Shown here: positions 1-5,679 of the stretch, one piece after another
How positions within the stretch are numbered: position 1 is the first letter of the stretch
Layout of the letters: the number at the start of each line of letters is the position of its first letter
Notes under the pieces: generated by a model
Database searches by the model: none
The model's input: the letters and a program-made list of their open reading frames with translations, nothing else
What the model was told of the DNA's origin: nothing
Position numbers and translations under genes: made by a program
Source of the DNA: an uncultured Clostridium sp.
GTDB lineage: Bacteria > Bacillota > Clostridia > Lachnospirales > Lachnospiraceae
Assembly: GCA_905192625.1 (NCBI GenBank)
Contig: CAJJLI010000038.1
Location: 1 to 9,792 of the forward strand
DNA length: 9,792 nt
Direction of reading: 5' to 3'

Positions 1-743
1 AAAATGAATTAAAAGATTTAGCAGTTGTTTTTAATGATATGTTAGATCGGCTGGAAACATCCTATGATAGCCAGAAACAATTTGTTTCAGATGCTTCCCA
101 TGAACTTAGAACTCCAATCGCAGTTGTTCAAGGCTATGCAAATATGTTAAAGCGTTGGGGTTCAAAGGACGAAGAAATTTTGGAAGAGTCAATTGAGGCA
201 ATACAAAATGAAGCAAAGGCAATGCAGGATTTGGTTGAAAAATTATTGTTTTTATCAAGACATGATAAAAAAACTTTAAAACTTGAAAAGAAACATTTTA
301 ATATGCGACCAGTTGTTGAAGAGATGGTTAAAGAAACAAAGTTAGTAGCAGGGGACCGTATTGTCGAATGTCCATGTTTGGAGGATGTTGATGTATACGG
401 GGATAAGCAATCTTTAAAACAGGCAATGCGTGTGTTTATTGATAACGCAATTAAATATACCAAAGAAGGTGACAAGATTATTATTTCTTGTCAAAATGTA
501 AGAGGCAGTTGTGTTATTAGTATTGAAGATACTGGTATTGGTATGACTAAAAAGGATGTTGATAATATATTTCAACGATTCTATCGATCGGATCAGGTAA
601 GAAATCAGAAAATAGAAGGGCATGGGCTTGGACTTTCCATTGCTAAGTTAATTATTATGGCCCACACCGGTAGGATAAAGATACGATCACAATATACAAA
701 AGGTACTAGTTTTACGGTTACATTACCTAGAGTTAGATATTAA
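1..743 (+). CDS. Sensor histidine kinase, C-terminal part (5' truncated by window edge)
   Basis: This is the cytoplasmic kinase end of a membrane sensor histidine kinase, which autophosphorylates on His and passes the phosphate to a response regulator. The frame is open from the left edge (in-frame codons from position 3), so the ATG at 39 is internal and not the start. The first residues (NELKDLAVVFNDMLDRLE) look like the end of a HAMP linker. The HisKA box FVSDASHELRTP follows, with the phosphoacceptor His at codon 99-101. The HATPase_c domain has an N box (FIDNAIKYT), a G1 box (EDTGIGM), an F box (IFQRFYRSD) and a G2 box (GHGLGLSIAK). All catalytic motifs are intact. The sensing domain, membrane helices and probable upstream response-regulator gene lie outside the window, so the stimulus cannot be judged. 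The architecture resembles OmpR-partner kinases such as ArlS. Confidence 0.95.
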   Translation, partial: NELKDLAVVFNDMLDRLETSYDSQKQFVSDASHELRTPIAVVQGYANMLKRWGSKDEEILEESIEAIQNEAKAMQDLVEKLLFLSRHDKKTLKLEKKHFNMRPVVEEMVKETKLVAGDRIVECPCLEDVDVYGDKQSLKQAMRVFIDNAIKYTKEGDKIIISCQNVRGSCVISIEDTGIGMTKKDVDNIFQRFYRSDQVRNQKIEGHGLGLSIAKLIIMAHTGRIKIRSQYTKGTSFTVTLPRVRY

Positions 744-832
744 AAAGTTGGCATTGGGTAATACATTTCATTGCATTCGATATATAAAATTATCGGTTTC
801 AATATTAAATGTACTACCTGAGCCAACTTTTT
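742..832 (+). terminator. 91-nt long-range imperfect hairpin after the kinase gene; possible terminator or MITE-like relic
   Basis: Arms AAAAAGTTGGC (742-752) and GCCAACTTTTT (822-832) are perfect 11-bp complements. The left arm overlaps the kinase stop codon and the right arm ends in five T. Pairing continues inward: 754-764 with 811-821 (wobbles plus one A·C mismatch), ATTT 765-768 with AAAT 807-810, ATTG 770-773 with CAAT 800-803, and CGATA 778-782 with TATCG 791-795, leaving an 8-nt loop. The whole segment can therefore fold as one rod. The final T run suits termination of the kinase transcript, but the length is much greater than a normal intrinsic terminator. A decayed miniature inverted-repeat element is the main alternative. 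Confidence 0.5.
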
Positions 833-852
833 AGTTATAACTATTAAAATAT

Positions 853-1220
853 CTGTTAGTAGAATTGTGTTACTAAAGATCTAGTTACTAAAATCTTTGC
901 TGCTAAAAGCGCTGTTACTAAAAATCTAGTTACTAAAATTTTTGCACTAAAATCTTTGCTGCTAAAATCTCTGTTACTAAAAATCTAGTTATTAAAATCG
1001 TTGCTGTTAAAATCTCTGTTACTAAAAATCTAGTTATTAAAATCTTTGCTGCTAAAATCTCTGTTACTAAAAATCTAGTTATTAAAATCTTTGCTGCTAA
1101 AATCTCTGTTACTAAAAATCTAGTTATTAAAATCTTTGTTGCTAAAATCTCTGTTACTAAAAATCTAGTTACTAAAATCTTTACTACTAAAGTGTCTGTT
1201 ACTAGAAATCGTATTACTAT
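853..1220. repeat. Tandem array of 45-bp direct repeats built of three 14-16-bp sub-units
   Basis: Copies start at about 867, 912, 971, 1016, 1061, 1106 and 1151, with a decayed partial copy at 1196 and fragments from 853. Spacing is 45 bp throughout except between 912 and 971 (59 bp), where one extra 14-bp sub-unit is present. The copies at 1016 and 1061 are identical; 1106 differs at one base and 971 at two, while the outer copies are more diverged. Each unit holds three variants of one core: CTGTTACTAAAAAT, CTAGTTATTAAAAT and CTTTGCTGCTAAAAT. Because 45 is a multiple of three, one frame on each strand stays open through much of the array, but neither has an ATG, GTG or TTG start or a ribosome binding site. 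No spacers of unique sequence exist, so it is not CRISPR. The array lies between the convergent kinase and exporter genes. Function unknown. Confidence 0.95.
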
Positions 1221-1232
1221 TTCTCCAAAGCG

Positions 1233-1262
1233 TTTAAAGAGTGTTATAATACTACCTTTAAA
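1233..1262. other. AT-rich hairpin between repeat array and exporter stop codon
   Basis: TTTAAAG (1233-1239) and CTTTAAA (1256-1262) form a 7-bp stem, and the inner AGTGT/ATACT can pair with a G·T wobble. It lies six bases beyond the exporter stop codon and may end that transcript. Neither strand has a clear T run right after the stem, so this is a weak candidate terminator only. Confidence 0.3.
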
Positions 1263-1267
1263 AAGAT

Positions 1268-3046
1268 TTATGCAATATTTTTAAATTGTGCCATGTATAA
1301 ATCATAGTAAGCACCTTTTTTCTCGAGTAATTCTTTTGCACTACCTTCTTCTAAAATACCACCTTGATCGATATAAAAAATTCGGTCGGCTTTTTGTATT
1401 GTAGATAATCTATGAGCGATTACAAAGGAGGTACGGCCCTTTAATAAGGCATCGATTCCCTCTTGCACTAATAATTCTGTATGAGTATCAATGCTTGATG
1501 TTGCCTCATCTAAAATTAAGATTCTTGGCTTTGATACCATAGTTCTTGCAAAAGCAAGGAGTTGTTTTTGGCCGATCGATAAGCCGGCTCCTCGTTCTTT
1601 AAGTTCTGTATCATATCCTTTTTCCATTTTCATTATGAATTCATGTGCGTTTACGGCTTTTGCAGCTTCTATAATCTCTTCATCAGTTGCATCAAGGTTT
1701 CCGTATTGGATATTTTCCTTTATTGTGCCGGAAAATAAAAAGTTATCTTGAGTCATGATACCCATTTGCTGCCTTAGGCTTTCAATAGAGACTTTTTTAA
1801 CGTCATATCCATCGATTTGAATAGAACCTTTTTGAATATCATAAAAACGGCTAATTAAATTTACAATTGTTGTTTTACCTGCACCAGTTGGTCCCACCAA
1901 AGCGATTGTTTCACCAGGTTTCACATGGAAAGTAACATTTTCCAATACTTTCGTATCTTCATCGTAAGAAAAGGATACTTGATTGAATTTTACTTCCCCT
2001 TGAATAGGAGGTAATGGGGTAACATCATTTGCATCATTGATCTCTGGCTTTGTATCAAGGATCTCAAAGATTCGCTCTGCTCCTGCAATATTTGTAATTA
2101 ACTGATTGTAGAAATTACTTAAGTTTAATAATGGATTCCAAAACATTGAGATATAAGTAGCAAATGCAAGTAAGGTACCAACTGGTACAGAGTCACTACC
2201 GATAAGCTTTACTCCGACATAATACAGTGATAAGGTACCAAGACCCCAGCATAAATCCACAATTGGACCGAAGGCATCGGCAAATGTTATTGCATGCATA
2301 AAGGAGTCTCTGTGTTCTTTGAGTAACTCTTCAAATGTTTCTTCCGTTTCTTTCTCTGCTCGAAAGCTTTGTATTATTCGCATTCCAGATACATCTTCGT
2401 GAATAAAAGCATTCAAGTTAGAACTTTTTTTTCTATGAATTTGCCATCTTTTGTGTGCTCTTGTTTGTACAAACCAAACTCCAATTGCCATCAATGGTAA
2501 ACTAACCATTGCTGCAAAGGCCAATTGATAGTTTTTAATAAACATAATAATAACTACGGCAACAATAGTTATAAATGATGGTATTAATGTGGTAACGCTG
2601 TTTGATAGTACATCTTTTAAGCTATTGACATCACCGATTATACGAGCTAAGATTTTACCAGTTGGTCTGGAATCAAAAAAATTAAAACTTAGACTTTGTA
2701 TATGAGTGTATAGCTCCTGACGTATGGTCAATAAAACGTCATTTGACATTTTGGCCATAATGGACATTCTGAGTTTTACCAATAATACAAGTACAATATT
2801 TAGTATCATTCCTACGATGCCTAGTGTAAATAATCCCTTGTAGTCTTTATTTTTTATATGAACATCAATTGCGCGTTCTACAATTAGGGGATTCACTAGC
2901 GTAATTGCGACTGTGATTAACATAACCACGATGACAAAAGAAATCTTCTTTTTATACTCAAATAAGTATCGAAATAGTCGCATTAAGGTTAATTTTTTAC
3001 TAGTTTTGACTTGATGTTCATCTTCTTTTACCGAATTGAAAGACAT
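1268..3046 (-). CDS. Heterodimeric ABC exporter subunit with catalytic Glu and LSIGQ signature
   Basis: A 592-residue half-transporter of the ABCB/MsbA-like exporter class, with N-terminal membrane helices (about residues 35-330) followed by an ATPase domain (about 348-590). Visible motifs are Walker A GPTGAGKT (385-392), Q-loop Gln433, signature LSIGQ (489-493), Walker B ILILDE with Asp513 and catalytic Glu514, and H-loop His545. The signature departs from the usual LSGGQ. With the partner encoded 21 bp upstream it should form a heterodimer in the cytoplasmic membrane that exports drugs, lipids or peptides using ATP. Its Walker A/B plus the partner's LSGGQ make the complete ATP site. The ATG start follows AAGGA at a suitable distance. 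Relatives by family are the YheH/YheI (BmrD/BmrC) and LmrC/LmrD pairs. The substrate cannot be read from sequence. Confidence 0.95.
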   Translation of the reverse strand: MSFNSVKEDEHQVKTSKKLTLMRLFRYLFEYKKKISFVIVVMLITVAITLVNPLIVERAIDVHIKNKDYKGLFTLGIVGMILNIVLVLLVKLRMSIMAKMSNDVLLTIRQELYTHIQSLSFNFFDSRPTGKILARIIGDVNSLKDVLSNSVTTLIPSFITIVAVVIIMFIKNYQLAFAAMVSLPLMAIGVWFVQTRAHKRWQIHRKKSSNLNAFIHEDVSGMRIIQSFRAEKETEETFEELLKEHRDSFMHAITFADAFGPIVDLCWGLGTLSLYYVGVKLIGSDSVPVGTLLAFATYISMFWNPLLNLSNFYNQLITNIAGAERIFEILDTKPEINDANDVTPLPPIQGEVKFNQVSFSYDEDTKVLENVTFHVKPGETIALVGPTGAGKTTIVNLISRFYDIQKGSIQIDGYDVKKVSIESLRQQMGIMTQDNFLFSGTIKENIQYGNLDATDEEIIEAAKAVNAHEFIMKMEKGYDTELKERGAGLSIGQKQLLAFARTMVSKPRILILDEATSSIDTHTELLVQEGIDALLKGRTSFVIAHRLSTIQKADRIFYIDQGGILEEGSAKELLEKKGAYYDLYMAQFKNIA

Positions 3047-3067
3047 AATTTTATTTCCTTTTCTTTA

Positions 3068-4822
3068 TTATAGTGATGAGAATATAAAATCAATTTCATT
3101 ATTATCATTTAGGTATTCACCATATTGTGCTATATACGTTTGATAGTACAATCCTTTCTTATTTAAGAGTTCGTAATGAGTACCACGTTCTGCTATTCTA
3201 CCATTCTCTAAAAAGATAATTTCATTTGCATTTCGAACTGCAGAAATACGATGAGCAATTATAATTTTCGTTGTCTTTGTAAATGTATTTAAAGTTTCTT
3301 GTATTAAATGTTCTGTTTCCATATCTAGTGCAGATGTGGAATCATCCAATACTAAAATTGGAGCCTTTTTTGCAAAGGCACGGGCAATGCTAATTCGTTG
3401 TTTTTGCCCACCGGAAAGACCGACGCCACGTTCTCCAATCATCGTTTCATATTGATCTTCCATTTTTTCAATAAAATCTTTAGCTTGTGCATCGGATAAA
3501 GCTTTTAAAATGGTATCTTGTTTCATGCTCTCACGTTTTCCGAATTTCACGTTTTCATTAATTGTATCTGAAAATAAAAAAACGTCTTGCATAACAAGTG
3601 AGATGTTTTTTCGTAGATTGTCGAAAGATATATTTCTAATATCGACACCATCTAGTGTGATACTACCGCTTGTGACGTCATAAAAACGTTGAAGTAAATT
3701 AATGATGGAACTTTTACCTGTACCAGTTGCCCCCATAATACCAATGGTATGGCCCTCTTTTAACTGAAAGGAAATATCTTTTAATATTTCTTTATTGTCA
3801 AGTGTAAGAGAAACATGATTGAAACTAATATTACCTTTGACACGCTCAAGTGTTACAGGATTTTCTTTTTCAATGATGCTTGGTTTTTCTTCATATATTT
3901 TCTTAATTTTCTTACGTGAAGCAAGGGCTGATGCAAAATCATTTGTAAGCCATCCTAGCATTTCCATTGGCCAAACAATATTCATACTGTATTCTGTAAA
4001 AGCACCCAAAGTACCAAGTGTAATCTCACCTTCAATTACTAAAAAACCTCCATAAATAATGGTGATTATAGGCAGCAGTTTTGTAATCATTTGAAAGAGT
4101 GGTTGATATTTAATCAAGGCTTTCGATTGGCGCATGTTCAGCTCATAATAACGATTGTTATGGGATAAGAACTTTTGAATCTCAAACTTTTCTCTAGCAA
4201 ATGCTTTTACAGTACGTACACCTGCTAAGTTCTCTTGTGCCACAGTATTTAAAATCGCATTCTCTTCACTAATGTCCTCATATACTTTATCAAGCTTTTT
4301 TTCCATTACTACAGCTAGTAAAGCCACCAGTGGCATAGCAATAACCGGAACCAAAAACAATTTTACACTTAGATGAAACATACAATAGAGTACAATACTT
4401 GTGTGGATTACAACTTCGATTATTAGCATACCGACAAAGCCAAGAGAATTCCATATTTTATCAACATCATCTTTTACACGAGACATTAATTCACCAGTAT
4501 TGGTTTTATCAAAAAAACTAACAGATAAACTTTGGATGTGATTAAAAAGGTGTTTTCTTAATTTGCTTGCTATTTTGGAACTTACACGGTCAAAGGTAAA
4601 TTCTTTTAGGTATCCAAAAATGCATCGGCCTAGACCAATGATAAAGATTGTAAATAACAATTTGCTTAGTATAGCTAAATTACCGTTTCCTATAACATCA
4701 TCAATGATTCTTTTTGTAATTTGTGGAGTCAACATATCTAAACTGACTTGTAATATCATACAGACGATAGCAAATAAGTATAGATACCAATACTTGACGA
4801 TGTATTTTGATATTTTAAACAT
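3068..4822 (-). CDS. Heterodimeric ABC exporter subunit with degenerate Walker B (Asp for Glu)
   Basis: First gene of the exporter pair, 584 residues. A six-helix membrane domain (about residues 12-300) precedes an ATPase domain (about 330-570). Motifs are Walker A GATGTGKS (364-371), Q-loop Gln412, canonical signature LSGGQ (469-473), Walker B ILVLDD (489-494) and H-loop His524. The residue after the Walker B Asp493 is Asp494, where hydrolysing ABC proteins have Glu. This marks it as the degenerate member of a heterodimeric exporter. Its poor Walker B and the partner's LSIGQ meet in the same ATP site. The ATG at 4822 has an AGGAGG 11 nt upstream. The short C-terminal extension after about residue 570 is unremarkable. 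Expression probably comes from the promoter near 5270 through the leader described separately. Confidence 0.95.
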   Translation of the reverse strand: MFKISKYIVKYWYLYLFAIVCMILQVSLDMLTPQITKRIIDDVIGNGNLAILSKLLFTIFIIGLGRCIFGYLKEFTFDRVSSKIASKLRKHLFNHIQSLSVSFFDKTNTGELMSRVKDDVDKIWNSLGFVGMLIIEVVIHTSIVLYCMFHLSVKLFLVPVIAMPLVALLAVVMEKKLDKVYEDISEENAILNTVAQENLAGVRTVKAFAREKFEIQKFLSHNNRYYELNMRQSKALIKYQPLFQMITKLLPIITIIYGGFLVIEGEITLGTLGAFTEYSMNIVWPMEMLGWLTNDFASALASRKKIKKIYEEKPSIIEKENPVTLERVKGNISFNHVSLTLDNKEILKDISFQLKEGHTIGIMGATGTGKSSIINLLQRFYDVTSGSITLDGVDIRNISFDNLRKNISLVMQDVFLFSDTINENVKFGKRESMKQDTILKALSDAQAKDFIEKMEDQYETMIGERGVGLSGGQKQRISIARAFAKKAPILVLDDSTSALDMETEHLIQETLNTFTKTTKIIIAHRISAVRNANEIIFLENGRIAERGTHYELLNKKGLYYQTYIAQYGEYLNDNNEIDFIFSSL

Positions 4823-4833
4823 ATAAAAATAAT

Positions 4834-4839
4834 CCTCCT
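4834..4839 (-). promoter_or_regulatory. Strong ribosome binding site of the exporter operon
   Basis: AGGAGG on the minus strand, 11 nt before the ATG of the first exporter gene. It supports that start. No convincing promoter was found between here and the terminator at 5043-5073; the best -10-like site (TATAAA near 4887-4892) lacks a -35 partner. Confidence 0.8.
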
Positions 4840-4988
4840 ATAGAAAAAAAATTAAAGGGATGGGTTAATAGTTGCATAGATTGGTTTTATATTAAGGGAA
4901 TGAAATAGGAATACGAGACATACTCAAGTTATGGTGGTTTCTAGATAGTGCTGTTCTATTAGAAAATTTGTGTTGCACACGACATGAA

Positions 4989-5028
4989 TACGAACTTATG
5001 TAAAATCACAGGCCGTTACATAAGCGTA
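4989..5028 (-). other. 13-bp hairpin in the exporter leader, downstream of the terminator
   Basis: TTATGTAA (4996-5003) pairs perfectly with TTACATAA (5016-5023). The helix extends through C4995-G5024 and TACG (4989-4992) with CGTA (5025-5028), with a two-base AA bulge. The loop is 12 nt. It sits just after the terminator U tract in the direction of exporter transcription. It has no adjacent T run on the minus strand, so it is not itself a terminator in that direction. It may be an RNA structure in the long untranslated leader, or a remnant of a mobile inverted repeat. Confidence 0.5.
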
Positions 5029-5042
5029 TTTTGAATTTGAAC

Positions 5043-5073
5043 AAAAAAATGCCGTGGCAAGACACCACGGCAT
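5043..5073 (-). terminator. Intrinsic terminator in the exporter leader (candidate attenuator)
   Basis: On the minus strand ATGCCGTGG (5073-5065) and CCACGGCAT (5057-5049) form a perfect 9-bp stem around a 7-nt loop, followed at once by a run of T (5049-5043). It is an unambiguous intrinsic terminator for right-to-left transcription. The only sizeable minus-strand unit upstream of it is the 27-codon leader ORF with its promoter, and the exporter genes begin about 220 nt beyond it. It therefore either ends a tiny independent transcript or acts as a conditional attenuator of the exporter operon. Confidence 0.9.
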
Positions 5074-5088
5074 GATAATTTACGACAG

Positions 5089-5139
5089 TAGAAAGAGCAA
5101 AGCGTGCTTTCTATTGTTAAACATATGTATCAACATATG
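5089..5139 (-). other. Two small hairpins between leader ORF and terminator
   Basis: Two stems lie between the stop codon of the leader ORF and the terminator. CATATG occurs at 5134-5139 and 5122-5127 and can pair across a 6-nt loop, starting four bases after the stop codon. TAGAAAG (5089-5095) and CTTTCTA (5107-5113) form a 7-bp stem. A ribosome sitting at the leader stop codon would cover the first stem. No long antiterminator pairing with the terminator arm could be found by eye. One short option exists: CGTGG within the leader ORF (complement of 5201-5205) repeats the core of the terminator's 5' arm and could compete for its 3' arm. Confidence 0.5.
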
Positions 5140-5142
5140 AAA

Positions 5143-5226
5143 TTAACGATGCATACTTGAGGTAATCTCGCAATTATTTAAAAAATAACGATGTTTTCTT
5201 CCACGAAATATAAATAAATTATTCAT
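5143..5226 (-). CDS. Putative 27-residue leader peptide upstream of ABC exporter genes
   Basis: A short ORF beginning MNNLFIFRGRKHRYF and ending SSMHR, stop TAA at 5143-5145. The ATG (5226-5224) has GAGAGG (5240-5235) 8 nt upstream, and a perfect-consensus promoter places the transcription start about 29 nt before the ATG. The peptide is basic, with repeated His-Arg pairs; the 8-base string CATCGTTA occurs twice in the gene. It shows no membrane segment or known domain. Hairpins and an intrinsic terminator follow, then the exporter operon. This order is that of ribosome-sensing leader peptides for efflux and resistance genes. A free-standing microprotein or a non-coding RNA with a chance ORF are alternatives. 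The coding call rests on the ribosome binding site, start and context, not on homology. Confidence 0.55.
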   Translation of the reverse strand: MNNLFIFRGRKHRYFLNNCEITSSMHR

Positions 5227-5261
5227 TGCTTTTACCTCTCTTTCTTTGAATTTCTGTTAGA

Positions 5262-5290
5262 ATTATATTCCATTAAGAAAAAATTGTCAA
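5262..5290 (-). promoter_or_regulatory. Perfect-consensus sigma-A promoter for the leader ORF and exporter operon
   Basis: On the minus strand TTGACA (complement of 5285-5290) is followed by a 17-bp spacer and TATAAT (complement of 5262-5267). Both hexamers match consensus at all six positions. The DNA upstream of the -35 (about 5291-5335) is almost pure A/T and could act as an UP element. Transcription should begin near 5255. Such a strong promoter in front of a terminator suggests control after initiation. Confidence 0.9.
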
Positions 5291-5389
5291 TAGTTTTTTT
5301 ATAATTATTTTATATTATTAATAAAAATTATCAAAAATCATCAATAATTAGATATGCATGATTTACGAAATATTAGAAGAAATTAACTT

Positions 5390-5419
5390 TATTAAGTAAA
5401 TATTAAACTTTACTTAATA
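5390..5419. promoter_or_regulatory. 11-bp perfect inverted repeat, candidate operator
   Basis: TATTAAGTAAA (5390-5400) and TTTACTTAATA (5409-5419) are exact complements separated by 8 bp. The element lies between the divergent promoters of the exporter leader and relQ, about 35 bp upstream of the relQ -10. The symmetry suits a dimeric regulator site. In DNA this AT-rich, chance or a simple cruciform is possible. Confidence 0.4.
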
Positions 5420-5451
5420 TTATAGTTATTAATGGTTTGTTCACATTTTTA

Positions 5452-5460
5452 TGATATAAT
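5452..5460 (+). promoter_or_regulatory. Extended -10 promoter for relQ
   Basis: TGATATAAT: a perfect -10 hexamer (5455-5460) with the TGn extension. No good -35 is seen 16-18 bp upstream, which is normal for extended -10 promoters. Transcription would start near 5467, giving a leader of about 175-180 nt before the relQ start. Confidence 0.7.
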
Positions 5461-5472
5461 CATTTCGAATGA

Positions 5473-5501
5473 GGTGTCAAATCATTCATTTTAAAGACAC
5501 C
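5473..5501 (+). other. Hairpin at the 5' end of the relQ leader
   Basis: GGTGTC (5473-5478) and GACACC (5496-5501) form a 6-bp stem around a 17-nt A/T-rich loop, within about 10 nt of the predicted transcript start. There is no T run after it, so it may protect the 5' end rather than terminate. Confidence 0.4.
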
Positions 5502-5679
5502 AAATGGAGAAAGAATAATCGCATAGCAAAGCACATTCATAGATAATTTTACCGCTTGGAAAAGTAAAAATGATTGTGTCATTATAGACGAAGATGGGGT
5601 ACGTCTATATGTAATGGAACAGGATAATAAGGAAAAGGTGTGGTTACAATGGATTTACCTATTTTTTATGATGAAGTAG
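5473..5679 (+). pseudogene. Coding-like frame interrupted by TAG before relQ; possible gene remnant or leader ORF
   Basis: One frame runs from 5473 to a TAG at 5677-5679 with a single in-frame TAG at 5524-5526. Before the amber codon it reads KSFILKTPNGERIIA. After it come segments such as STFIDNFTAWKSKND, CVIIDEDGVRLYVMEQ and NKEKVWLQW, whose mix of charged, polar and aromatic residues looks like a real protein rather than noise. There is no ATG near the upstream end; an ATG at 5614 could open a 21-codon ORF that overlaps the relQ start in another frame. It may be the relic of a lost gene, or a coincidence. I do not recognise a family. Confidence 0.25.

Noticed and set aside
853..1220. CRISPR array
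   Set aside because: The 45-bp units follow one another with no unique spacers, have no dyad symmetry of CRISPR type, and no cas gene is nearby.
1491..1751. Open frame (+) antisense to the exporter ATPase domain
   Set aside because: It lies wholly inside a well-supported ABC gene, lacks a ribosome binding site and shows no domain. The same applies to open frames antisense to the kinase (134-475, 414-623), exporter (3819-4055, 4563-4826) and relQ (6240-6482, 6413-6673).
4815..4877. 20-codon ORF (-) overlapping the start of the first exporter gene
   Set aside because: It overlaps the exporter ribosome binding site and ATG, but has no ribosome binding site of its own and a composition expected by chance. 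Not called as a gene.
4887..4892. TATAAA on the minus strand as a separate promoter for the exporter genes
   Set aside because: No acceptable -35 hexamer lies 16-18 bp upstream and there is no TG extension, so it is much weaker than the consensus promoter at 5262-5290.
5524..5526. TAG read as pyrrolysine or other recoding before relQ
   Set aside because: Nothing in the window indicates recoding machinery, the frame has no start codon, and its downstream part ends inside relQ in a different frame. A remnant or chance frame is simpler.
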